From: Amanita rubescens
Taxonomy: Eukaryota; Basidiomycota; Agaricomycetes; Agaricales; Amanitaceae
NCBI GenBank assembly: GCA_015039365.1
Contig: WION01000039.1
Location: forward strand, 242,000-305,999
DNA length: 64,000 bases
Direction: 5' to 3'
In this document: one piece after another, positions 22,896 to 34,201 of the stretch
Layout: each line of letters begins with the position of its first letter
Position numbering within the stretch: the first letter of the stretch is position 1
The notes under the pieces: generated by a model
The model's database searches: none
What the model was told of the DNA's origin: nothing
Seen by the model: the letters and a program-made list of their open reading frames with translations, nothing else
Translations under genes and position numbers: made by a program

Positions 22896-24229
22896 TGATC
22901 TCTCACAAAACCCAACTTCTCTTTCATTTCCGTCTTTTCCTCTTCGGTCATTGATCCGAAGTAGTCTCCTACGGCTTGTCTTCTGATCACGGTTTTTCCT
23001 TTGCAGTATTTTGCAATGTGTCCGATTTTTCCGCAGTTATAACATTTGGGTGGAGGACGGGTCGTAGGTGTTTGATCTACGTCCATTGCGTTTTCGTCCT
23101 TTACTTTGACCGTGATCGTTTCCTTTTTTGGTTGGCTTGGTCCGGCTTGCGCGTTTGTCCTCGTGACTTTGAACTCCCTTTTCCCATAGTACCTTTCGGC
23201 TTCTCGGAATTGTTTTTCTATTTCCGTTGCCCTAGTGTACCACGCTTGGAGTTGTCCTGGTGTGCTGCCGTCTCCGGGGTTTCCCAATTCAATCACCCTT
23301 CTTCCTACTCCGACCTTAACACCTTTTTTGAATTGGTCGATTAAGGCGATGTCGTCGAAACCCGAGAGTTGAGCCCATCCTTTAAATTCGATGATATATT
23401 CTTCGATAGTTTTATCTCCTTGTTTTAACTCTCGAAGTTTCTTTATGGCTTCATCGCGTGTTTCCGTTGTTAGGAAGTATTGTCTCGCTTCCTCTGCGAA
23501 TGCGTTCCAGTTTATGAAAGGTGGTTTGTGGGTAAATTCGTATCTGTCCCATGCCGGATGATCAGCCGTCGCTTCTTCTGCTGGCACTTCCGTACACGCT
23601 TGATAATGCGTGCAGGTTCGTCCCGGATAAGTTGCGTTGAATCTGATCCTTTCTTCATCGTTTTGTGCAATTTCTCCTATTTTCCCGTTTGCCCAATTCG
23701 ATGCCCGGTTTCCTTTCCCTTTTCGGATTCGTTGGATCGCATAAGTGACTCGTGCAATATCTTCCGTTAATCTCACTTGGATGAAGTAGTAATTCATCCT
23801 TCTGAGCCATGAGTCGATTTCTGCCGGTTCTCCTTCGTAGTGTTCCGGAGGTTCAATTTTTAACTCCGGTGGTCGTGTTCTAAGCCTATCGGCGTCTCTG
23901 TCGGCTCGTTCTGCGGCACGTCGTTCCCGTCCGAGTTGTCTTTCAAACTCCTGTTGTTGTTGTGCCAGTTGTCGTTGGAAGTTTTCATTTTGTACCCGTA
24001 ATTGTTCTATAACGTTTGCAATGTTTGCTCCCATTGCTGCTGCAGCAATAGTTGCGTCTTCGGTTTCCGTTGCAATTGTTTCCATGGTGGGTACGGCCGT
24101 TGCTGAGGTTGCTCCGACGATGTTTCCGGTTTCGTCGAAGATCGGTTGGACAACTTGTATCCTGTTTCGTCGCATGATGTATGTGAATCCTGCCAGCGCG
24201 ATCGCAGCGAGCGCAGCCGGGAGGGCCAT
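22892..24229 (-). CDS. Gypsy-3 Gag with one CCHC zinc knuckle
   Basis: 445 codons. Begins with a hydrophobic stretch MALPAALAAIALAGFTYIM followed by RRNR, which looks like a signal anchor. Then a glutamine/arginine-rich coiled region (about 90-125), the gag core ([34 protein letters not shown]) and the knuckle CYNCGKIGHIAKYC. Ends VRDQ at a TGA that overlaps the pol ATG. Confidence 0.92.
   Translation of the reverse strand: MALPAALAAIALAGFTYIMRRNRIQVVQPIFDETGNIVGATSATAVPTMETIATETEDATIAAAAMGANIANVIEQLRVQNENFQRQLAQQQQEFERQLGRERRAAERADRDADRLRTRPPELKIEPPEHYEGEPAEIDSWLRRMNYYFIQVRLTEDIARVTYAIQRIRKGKGNRASNWANGKIGEIAQNDEERIRFNATYPGRTCTHYQACTEVPAEEATADHPAWDRYEFTHKPPFINWNAFAEEARQYFLTTETRDEAIKKLRELKQGDKTIEEYIIEFKGWAQLSGFDDIALIDQFKKGVKVGVGRRVIELGNPGDGSTPGQLQAWYTRATEIEKQFREAERYYGKREFKVTRTNAQAGPSQPKKETITVKVKDENAMDVDQTPTTRPPPKCYNCGKIGHIAKYCKGKTVIRRQAVGDYFGSMTEEEKTEMKEKLGFVRDQ
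22907..22913 (-). promoter_or_regulatory. Probable -1 ribosomal frameshift site GGGTTTT (gypsy-3)
   Basis: Codons TTG GGT TTT on the minus strand give the same G GGT TTT heptamer as gypsy-1, in the same place near the end of gag. A -1 slip continues as GFCERS into MKDSP of pol without a stop. Confidence 0.75.
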
Positions 24230-24373
24230 GGTTTAACGGGTGTTTGGGGTTGTGTAGAGTTGTTGATGTACTTGTGCAATATAAACTGCTACAAGGTAAA
24301 GGTATGTGAGGTGTGCTATCAGGGCGATAGCAAGGAAGGTTCGTATGAAATTCGTGGTGAGTGGTGTGAAGAA

Positions 24374-24385
24374 AAGCAACAAGCT
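24374..24385 (-). promoter_or_regulatory. Gypsy-3 self-priming primer-binding site
   Basis: Two bases inside the 5' LTR the element strand reads AGCTTGTTGCTT, the exact 12-nt complement of AAGCAACAAGCT in the LTR (24540-24551). That site begins about 33 nt after the TATATAAG box (24577-24584), the expected RNA start. Same Tf1-like arrangement as gypsy-1 with a different sequence. Confidence 0.85.
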
Positions 24386-24387
24386 TA

Positions 24388-24715
24388 TGTCACGAGCCTT
24401 AGACAGGCTACACAACACAAGACTCAATCACTCTATAGCTACTGCTGACCGTGTCAAGCAGCGAGGGCGAATACAAGAACCGTCTAGGTTCAGGGCAAAG
24501 CTAAGAAGGGTGGAGCTCCGAGCTGTCCAAGGAAAGACTAGCTTGTTGCTTAGGGTATGTACTACAATATACGCTACTTATATACTACCTAGGGCGTAGG
24601 GTATGAGTCATTGGGTACAGGGTATGAGTCATACTATGTCATAGGGTGTAGGGTACATGAGTCAGTACATGCACGAAGCATGCGGCGTATCAAGGAGTAA
24701 AACAGGGGCTTGACA
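24388..24715 (-). repeat. Gypsy-3 5' LTR with promoter
   Basis: 328-bp partner of 18123-18450. Carries TATATAAG on the minus strand and the inferred RNA 5' end 33 nt downstream. Followed on its outer side by GATC. Confidence 0.96.
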
Positions 24716-24719
24716 GATC

Positions 24720-25110
24720 CCCATTCCGTTTACCCTATGCCCAACCCCTTGTTCATACGCGTACCATCCCCTATGCCTCCTGTTTTACCTATACTTGCTA
24801 TCGCCCTTGTTCTACTTACGATACGGCTGTGTTTCTGTACATGTATATAAACCGATGTACTGTAAACGTCGAACCTTAAGTTCGACTTAACTGTCTAGTT
24901 TGTCTTTGTCAATATCACATCTCATCTCGCCTAAAGAACGTCGTTTCTACTCCGTTCATTATCGCTCTCAAGGATAAGACTCCTTCTAGTCGTCTTATCA
25001 CTTAACCTATTCGTTCACCTATTGTTTGACTTGTCCGTTGGACTTAGTCTACTTTGTCAAGCGCTCTTAGCGTGGACGCATCGTAGGTGGAGATCGACGT
25101 GATCATAACA
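24720..25110 (+). repeat. Gypsy-2 3' LTR, right piece
   Basis: Continues the LTR started at 17987; together about 527 bp. Has a plus-strand TATATAAA box at 24844-24851. The end is placed at ATAACA (25110) because it mirrors the TGTTA start and because GTPase coding sequence begins at the next base. Confidence 0.7.
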
Positions 25111-25791
25111 CAACTGGTTCTTCAGCTCAGTTTCTGCAGACTTCTTTTCAATGAACTTCCAGGCAATCTCCAATTCCTCAGTTGAACCAGATTCAAAACC
25201 CTGTGAGTCATGGAAGACAAAGTTACTTCCAGGGTGTGTAATTTGATGCCAAATATCATGCATGCCTCTCTGTTATCATTGCATGTAAATGGGTACATCC
25301 CTGCACCATTATCCAACTCACCCCAAGTGATGGCATCAAATGAATCACAGACTGTTCAAGCTGATTCCCTGCAAGAAACTCACAGTCAAAGGAAGCACAA
25401 AACTCAGAGTGATTTACCATCTTTATCACATATGATGGGCTTTGTCCCTTTTGCTATGCCACAAACCTTCTCAAGGATGGTTGTCTTGCCTGCATTAGCC
25501 CTCCCAATGACAAGGATGCGAAAATGTGGGCATAGATAGTGTTCCCTGAGGATTTGAACATGTGTCTCATCAGGATCTGATATGTGTCAGTCAAGGATTA
25601 GCATTGTCATAGCAATCCTGAAACACATAAATTAATCTACTCAAAGAAGGTGCAGCAGTTGTAGCTGCCATGACTGATGTTGTGCCAGGAGCATGAGTTT
25701 GTGTGTGAGCTGCCTTACTTGCTGAATCCTGCTTAAATTTCTGGGCCAACTTTCCCAGCATTGAGCCAATAACATTTTTTTTTCCAGACAT
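25111..25791 (-). pseudogene. P-loop GTPase gene, 5' part only, cut by gypsy-2
   Basis: Minus-strand exons starting MSGKKNVIGSMLG. After a short intron they read ILREHYLCPHFRILVIGRAN and AGKTTILEKV, the Walker A/G1 motif GRANAGKT. Further on comes HDSQGFESGSTEE, the G3 region of a fungal GTPase family. Reading stops being protein-like after ELKNQL, exactly at the gypsy-2 LTR end; the expected continuation (HAIWYC-type) is absent. Intermediate exons between about 25250 and 25440 need two or three introns and are not fully resolved. Nonfunctional as it stands. Confidence 0.7.
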
Positions 25792-27960
25792 TTTTGGGAC
25801 CAGCTAGACAACAAGGTTACAAACTCCCCCATCAAGATTAGATTGTTTGATAGGGTGGTGGTGAAAAGGAAATGCACACCAGAGATAATGGAAAAAAGCA
25901 ATGATAATAGCTGGGTGTGACTCGTGAGAATCAAGAAGTGTATGTCGGACTTAGACTGTGACAGAGGTAATGGATGATGTTTCTGGTGTTTGGATTCCGA
26001 TTATGACTCTATGAGATTGGAGGGAATAAGGAATTAGATGGTGATACCTACTCGTAGACTCGTAGTACGCGAGGCACAGAAGCAGTAGCCTAGTAGGGCT
26101 CAGCTCAAGCGCTCGTGCCACCTCAGATGACCGTGGGAAAGGCTTCAGCTAGAAACGATAGGCTTGAGCTGGACGCGCAGAGCGATGCAAGTGTACCGGG
26201 TGAAATCGAATGGTGCGTCTGGTCAAAGGGTTGAGAGCGCGCAGGACTGAAAGTTCAGGCGGCACTGACCGGGGACCCTGGGTTGCTCTCAGGCCCAGTG
26301 GTACATATTTGAATAACCTCTCTATTGGGCAACGTGGGTACCCTGGACTCTCAGGTCAACGTTCAACGTTGTCAAGAATGATATAGACGGACGCTACGCT
26401 TGCGAAGGTGCTCTGTCCTTCCGCTGACTCCCCGCTTCCACACACGCTGTCCAACCACCACCTTGTCCATCGCAACCTAACCAATCTTATAATCAAGCCA
26501 ACTTGAAAGACGGGAGTAGAAGACTGATGTATTGTCTATTGAGACAGTACCCGTCACCTCATGAGTCGGAATAGCTGCCTGGTGCACCAGTCATGACTTA
26601 CACAAGGCGCAAAACTCGACGGTTCATATCCTCATCGCCCTTATATGTCTGACTACTGAGCGTAACGGCGACTGTAACCACGTATTCATCGTCACTCGCT
26701 ATCCCTTTGATATTAATCCCACCACGATCGAACCTCTGTACAAGAACCCAAAGGTGTGCCCACAAATCCTTACTACGCTTTCTCGCTCAACCTAATGGTC
26801 TCCGACAGTTCAATGGCGGGGTGAGATTTGGACGTACAACCATGGCGCGATGCGAAGGGTAAGGTTAAACGAGAATCGATTTCACTTGAACGCTCCCTTC
26901 GCTATGCTTGGTGAATGTGTTGACAAGGAAAGACATGTTCTTTTCTCGTTGACATTGCCCCTCTACAGAGGTATGCCAGCCGTGCACAGCGCAAGAGTGG
27001 ATTGGATTGCAAAACGAGGGATACAGACTAATAACAAGGGTGAAGGTGTGGTCGTCTATTCCTATATATACGTGGATTGATCCCCTTCCGTAGGCTTCAT
27101 GTATGCTTCCAAAATGCTTTATCCACACCCTGCATCCGACCATCACCCAAACCGTGACTTCGGCCCTCTTGTCCTCAAAGCTTAGGCCAATTTTCGCCCG
27201 TTTAGCTCTTCCAGAATCTGACTCGTTTGTCGCCAGCACTCCAACACCGGTTATCAAGGCAAAGGTCGCAGACTTTATGGCGTGAAAGAGAGATATGGTC
27301 ATATCGGGTACTACGCTCATGAAGGTGCTGTCATCTTTCCCGTATACGCAGCGGACTGACCCTTCACAAACCATCGATCCACGCTGCGTATTGATGCTGC
27401 TCATCCATTCGAACCCTCACCGACGAACTCTGTGAATGTAAAATGTTACCTTAACGCGGTATCGCCCGTCTTCCTCCAATCCAATCAGTCCAGCCTAGTA
27501 ACAATAACCCTTCTGTCTACTTTGGATTTGTCATTATCCGCTGCAACTCTTTAATTCTGTTATAAGCGGTCCTGAATATATCTGAACCACCGCCTTGCGA
27601 TTTGCAGAGGATAGGGCTACAGCTAAGCGAGAAGTCATCTCGCTTAGCGCCGTGATCTCGGCTCTGAACGCCCCCTCTCTCGTTGTCATCGACGAATGTG
27701 CGATATGCGGGCTGTTCAGGCTATACGGCGCAAGGGCGGAAAACGAGGGAGACGGACAGAAGGGTCCAGCTCTTACGAAGGTGCCTTCATCCCTTTCTGT
27801 ATATACCTTGTCTCACCCTGTTCTGCAGGCTCATTCAGGCTTCCGGCACCCTTTATCCACGCCCAGCGCCATTATTGGATCTTTTCGCGTGATCACAAGA
27901 GATTCGCGACGAAAACCCAGCTTTGCCGAGTCTTGAGGTAGCATGGGAGTGAATGGTATA
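25792..27960. other. No gene recognised
   Basis: Short reading frames only, in all frames. A minus-strand frame at 26865-27404 (179 codons) has no recognisable domain. The stretches 26930-27130, 27270-27400 and 27660-27860 share scattered similarity (AAGGTGC...TATATAC, CTTTATCCAC), suggesting an old dispersed or tandem repeat. Probable decayed mobile DNA. Confidence 0.4.
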
Positions 27961-29130
<1,170 letters not shown>

Positions 29131-31300
29131 GAAGAGGCACGGCGCCAAGGTCCTGTCAGGCACGCGGCACGCCTGACCCTAGTAGTAGCTACTTGATGTG
29201 CTACAGTACTTCCACGTCCAGAGTTTTCTGCCTCCCACCAGGAGTGCAGACTCCGGCAACTCGCCACCACCTCAGCTTCGTAAGTTCTTCTCTGTCGTTT
29301 TCTCATACTTCAAGTTACCCGTTTGCTCATTCACGGTTTTTATCTAGTCGGCTCAGGCCGTTCAACAACTTTCTGGCGGCTGGCCCTAAGCCCAACGCTC
29401 GGAAGTGACAGGCGATTCATACCCCCCATTTTATCACGTCATCCGCCGCTTTACTACTGCAGGACTCTCGCCTTTGACTCGCCTGCTCACGACCTCAGCG
29501 CTTTTAGAGAATTGAGTGGGATTTCATGATCCCACCAGATAATACCCTTCAATAGACAAGAAGTGGCACCACCACTCTTCGCGCTCGTTAACTTCTGGCA
29601 ACGAATAGCACTACCGACCATGCCCAACCATACCCATATCTATACCAACTTCCGAATTCATAGCAATCTATCATCAAACGACATTTGAAACTTTAGAGGA
29701 TTGCAAAACTGTCATCTCATCCTTCGACACGTCGCCGTGATAGACAACATCAATACTTCGCCCGCGGTCAAGCTATACCAACATGAACGTTATATGCGGG
29801 AACCTCGCCAATTGGGCGAAAAGGTTGAGCCAGTCTGCTTTCGACGACGTCGACGTTCGACTGCTGGTGACCGCGGACAACTTCACCAGTCTTATTGTCT
29901 CCGGTTTCCGCCGTTTCTATGACAACATCCAGCTCCCTTCTTGATTCTCACTCTAGCGCGATCTCCCTTCGTCACCTCGGATACATCCACCTCGCCAATC
30001 TCGTCAGCTTCCCCGTCATCTTCAACGTCGTTTCCATCTCCCGCCTCTACGGCTGCGTCCCAAATCTCGCTTTTCAGAACTCCCGAGGTCTTATCTCCAA
30101 TCCTCGTAGCTTCTGTCCCAGGCGCCGCCGCCTTACCTGTCATCCATTGGTTCATATGCGAGCGGTGTCGCTGCCTCCACAAGGATGATATGCACGTTCG
30201 ATTGGAGAAGAGATCGCGGTGGGGAAGACTATTCGCTCACGGTGCCCGGCCCAGTTAAAGACCTGGACATGGTAGAAGCAGAGAAGGACGAGTTGAACCT
30301 CCGGGACTCGGTTCGGATGAAGAATGGGATATTCCCTCAGGAATCGAGCAACACATCGATCAGGACCCATTCATTCCCTATCTAGCCCGATAAAAACGAT
30401 GTCAGGCCTGAATCTGTCCGAAACTCGGGTAGAATATCCTCCCCACCATTATCATCGCCGGCATGTCTTCCTCCGGATTCATCTCAATTTGGGGGACGAT
30501 GATGACGGTAGCGACTACTATTCCGACGGGGAATCTGGCTAGAGTCGATTACAGGTTCCTTGGAAAAAGTTGCAGCACACGAGCGTTATTCTCGCAAGAG
30601 TGGGCGAGGAGAGGAAGTGGATGGCAGATTCGATGGAGGTCTTCGTCCCAGGGCCAACGTTGTCATCGACTGCCAGATCCGGAGGGACGAGCGTGGACAA
30701 GCGGGGGGTGTGTATCATAGGGGCTACTGCGGCTCAGAAGGATGGATCGTAGTCAACGCCAACGACAGGTAGAAATAGGAAGAGGGGTCAAGATCGTCGA
30801 GCCTTTTCCGCCGCAACTTTCGACGCCTGGAAATGCCAGTAGCGGGGTCCCTTGGTTTTTGGCCTCCTCTAGAGCAGTACTTAGCAAGAAGAGGACAACA
30901 CAATTCGGGGACAGGATCCGTATACACGTGTATTGAGGCGGATGAGGAGCGGGAGCAGGAGCCGGGGTTTGTCTCGCGCTGACTCGAGTCCTACCGCTAG
31001 CCCCAAGAAGATGAGTGGAGGTCCTCGACGCGGTCACCGATGTACACTTCTTTGTCGCCATCTGTGTTGAGGATACGAAGCCCGCTGATCTGTGATGACG
31101 CCGCAGATTGGTCGAGGCTTGAGGCGACAAGGGGATTGAGAAAACCGTTGCCTCTGGAGTCCAAGCCTGGTACGATCTATACCAAGTACCGTGACATGTA
31201 AGACGGATCGTATCATGAGATGGGTCGGGGGAGGTTGTTGAAATTGGGTGGAGTTTCCTCTCCTCTTTCGCGTCCACTCTACAAGACGAACGCAATTTAC
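29131..31300. other. No gene recognised
   Basis: Only short overlapping frames on both strands, GC-rich in part (29900-31050). Short stretches look like degraded coding sequence, for example minus-strand RILNTDGDKEVYIGDR around 31040-31080, but no gene model could be built. Confidence 0.4.
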
Positions 31301-31309
31301 GATAGTATC
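31301..31309. repeat. Target-site duplication candidate, left (GATAGTATC)
   Basis: GATAGTATC is repeated at 38805-38813, directly outside the two inverted repeats. Because the word is nearly palindromic the true duplication could be shorter (7-9 bp). Confidence 0.6.
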
Positions 31310-31412
31310 CAGACTCCTACCCAGTCTCACGGGAGCTCGCCGTTGAGGCTTGACGATGTTATGTAAGCCGCGAGCTCCAGGGAGACTGGCACTTAACACA
31401 TGTAAACAAATG
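31310..31412 (+). repeat. Left terminal inverted repeat
   Basis: 103 bp, inverted match of 38705-38804. The first 22 bp, a central 20 bp (CTTGACGATGTTATGTAAGC) and the inner 41 bp are identical; the two short segments between differ. Confidence 0.9.
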
Positions 31413-31580
31413 CTCGGTTGCCGACGCGTCACAGTGACCGATCGACGAACATGTTTTTTTTTTGGGAAGCCATCGACATTTAAGCGGAGATTGTTTCTAA
31501 GAATAGTGACATGCTCGTATGTGTAGGCGTAGCAATAATATTCAACGTTCATTTCTCGCTCTCTGCTCCTCAGCCTGGGC

Positions 31581-34201
31581 ATGGATGACTCCGAGGACAG
31601 TACGCTGCTACCTGATAAGGACTACAATGCTGTCTTCCGGGTCTTGGATGAGCAAAACATATCAATAACGGAGCTGTTAACAGTGCTACTCACCGATCGA
31701 CGGTTCAAGAACCATCCAGCACTGGATAATTTGCTCGGAAATGCTGGAACTGTTGTTACAAGTCTTCTATGCCATCGCCAGCTGTCGGACTCTGCTCAGG
31801 ATCAGACTTGTGCTGGCATGGAACGCATATATGCAAAAGAAATTGTTGAACTAGTGAAAGCGAGCTCTGGTTGGCACTTTGGCGCACACCACGCTTCTCA
31901 AGGGGATCTAGACTTGTCTAGCTGGGAGCAGATGGCACAGAGCTTTACTGTTGCAGCACCACGGCTGTGGTCGCTTCTTGATACATTGCTCTTGGCTCGG
32001 AAGCGTAAGGATTCTCTCATCCTTGATCGGGATGCGATGCTTGTTGATGGCGCTGACTCTGAACACGAGTCGGGAAACCATCAGCTAGACGAAGATGAGA
32101 TATTATTAGAAGGAAATACGCACTTGCCATCGCAATCAACTCTCCCTCGAAAACAAAAATTAATGAATATCGTACAAGTGTTTTCACATCATCTATCACC
32201 TGCTGCTGACAGTTGGTTGATCTAGAAAAAAATAGTTATCATTAGTATCCTGATGCAAAGTTCGAATCAAAAAGCAAACGCCTTCCAGAGCGTAATTGGC
32301 ATATTTCTTCACTCAACTGGCACACCAGAACGCGTTATTAATGCCTTATCGCGCATGGGCATCTGCATTACTCAAACGACAATTCATGCTGCAATCAACT
32401 CGCTTTCAGATAACGCTGCAGATGGGATACGTGAACTTGGACAGACTCTCCTTGCTGCATACGCCTATGACAACTTTGACGTCGACCTAAAGCCATCAAT
32501 GCCGGTTGTCGAAAAAACAAATGATACTCTCCGACACATGACCTCCGGCCTTTTATTCCCTCTCCAACACGGTGCTACGGTACAGGATCTGGCATGCTCT
32601 GATGAACTGTGGCGGATGTCTAGGCTTAATCCATTAAATCATGGCATGACCACGTCAAAGAAGACTTACCATCATCTACTTCAGCTATTTCGTGATCCTG
32701 TCGGTACCCCTTCAGTTCATTATACCTTCAACGTCTGGGTCTTCCTCCGTGACTTGATCAAGTACGTCGAAGGCTTTGAATACTTGAATGGTCAACTTGA
32801 GGATCCTGAACTTCTGGAGGCGATTCCTGTAGAGAAGACAAAGATAGTACCTGCGTACGCAATGGATGTTAACAACTCGACAGTAAGCGGAAACATACAG
32901 GCTATTGACCAACTATTGGGGCAAGGAGGAGTTGGCGGGCCCAATGACGAGGATATGGTTGACATCAGCAAATATGTCATCATCGTCCATGGAGATCTTG
33001 GTACTGGAAAGCGAATCAAATCATTGCTGCTACGATGGTCCATTGAAGACCGACCTTGGGAGCGGTTCCAGTTCGTCAAATTTTGTCCAGGTCTCTTCCA
33101 TACAAAAATGGCCTGCGTTGACGCCTTATGGCGTATTTTTATCAAGCCCAACCTGGCGAGAAAAGACGAAACATCATTAATAAAGGACATTGCTGTTATT
33201 CGAGCAAAGCAAACCGGTTCCATTATCTCAAAATGTAAATTTCGGCAGATGCATCAAGTTGTTCAACAGGTTGGCGCTGTTCGTCGACTTGATTGCTGGC
33301 GTGTTGCTTTGCAGCAGTATTTCCCATCATTCACAAGCCTTGAGGAGTTTGCGAAAAGCAAGCCAAAGCTTGAAGACTTGAAGACGATAGCAGAGCGGCT
33401 AGTTGAAGACTTCGTTGCCGACTGCAAGATTTCTGCCTCTCAACTGAGACCTGAAGACAAGCGCGATCAGCAATTTGAAAATGCGGCCATCATGCATCAA
33501 TACTTTTTACTTTATGAGGAATTCACGTTTGCCTTGAACTATGGTGACATTGGTCGCGTCGAGAAAACACTGCTCCCATGGATCCTAATATTCAAGGCAA
33601 CGGGTAAACACATATATGCCACTGAAATGGAACAGTTTCTGCTTGATACTCACTTTGCCTGTCCTGAACGGCTTCGGTAAGTCATTTGCATGGGAGATTG
33701 TTCATGTATTGATCCTCGGCGTTCTGTATTATTCCTATCAGTCACGTCATACGCTATAACATACTCGTAAATCCTACTGGGAAACCAGGCAAGTTTCGTG
33801 GCACAGACTGGTGTGTCGAGCTCCACAATATGTACATCAAGGTCAATTATGGTGGTCAAGGTTCCAATCGAAGTGTGAAGCGAATGATCTCCGAGTCAGC
33901 ATTAGTTGGGACCTATAGGACAGCACACGAGACGGTCGAGCAGACTTTGTTGACTCATTCAACTGTGGCGCATGCCGAGCCAGACATCCGGAAAACTATT
34001 CGCGAGCTCCGTCTTAGCCTCTCACGGTGTTCGCCCCATGAATTTACCGCAGGCCGGAAAAGTAAACTTTGTATTCCCGATATGCTGAACAAGGGTGCCG
34101 AGCTAATTCATAACAAAATTGCTGGGAATGACATGGAGAGCGGGGAAAGCAGTGACGAAATACAACCAGAGCTGGAAGATGTCATTGGGGAGCTGTTGTA
34201 G
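31581..34201 (+). CDS. DUF6589-family protein, candidate transposase
   Basis: Three exons, 31581-32171, 32226-33676 and 33742-34201, joined by introns with GTACAAG...CTAG and GTAAGT...TCAG ends; both joins keep the frame. About 830 residues. Landmarks: SILMQSSNQKANAF, HGDLGTGKRIKSLL, FCPGLFHTKMACVDALWRIF and, after intron 2, KFRGTDWCVELHNMYIKVNYGGQGSN. These match the DUF6589 family of basidiomycetes. The spaced acidic residues (D in HGD, D in CVDA, E in CVELHN) would fit an RNase H-fold DDE enzyme, but this is my inference. First exon is less conserved (MDDSEDSTLLPD). No stop inside the joined frame. Confidence 0.82.

Larger units (their letters stand above)
18123..24715 (-). mobile_element. 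Gypsy-3: complete Ty3/gypsy chromodomain retrotransposon
   Basis: A 6593-bp minus-strand element with 328-bp LTRs flanked by the 4-bp repeat GATC (18119-18122 and 24716-24719). Gag and pol are open and overlap by 4 bases (ATGA). LTRs show no difference by eye, so insertion is recent. It is related to gypsy-1 in protein sequence but has unrelated LTRs. It splits the 3' LTR of gypsy-2. Confidence 0.95.
14276..25110 (+). mobile_element. Gypsy-2: older Ty3/gypsy element, 5' part off-window, interrupted twice
   Basis: Plus-strand element whose pol resumes at 14277 exactly where the copia LTR ends. Its gag and front half of pol must lie left of the window beyond the copia element. After pol come one or two accessory ORFs, then a 3' LTR starting TGTTACAAAC at 17987. 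That LTR is split by gypsy-3 and ends ATAACA at 25110. It sits in a GTPase gene (25111-25791). Confidence 0.85.

Noticed and set aside
26865..27404. Minus-strand 179-codon ORF as a gene
   Set aside because: No domain, overlaps a diverged repeat that recurs at 27.6-27.9 kb, and no introns or conserved features are visible.
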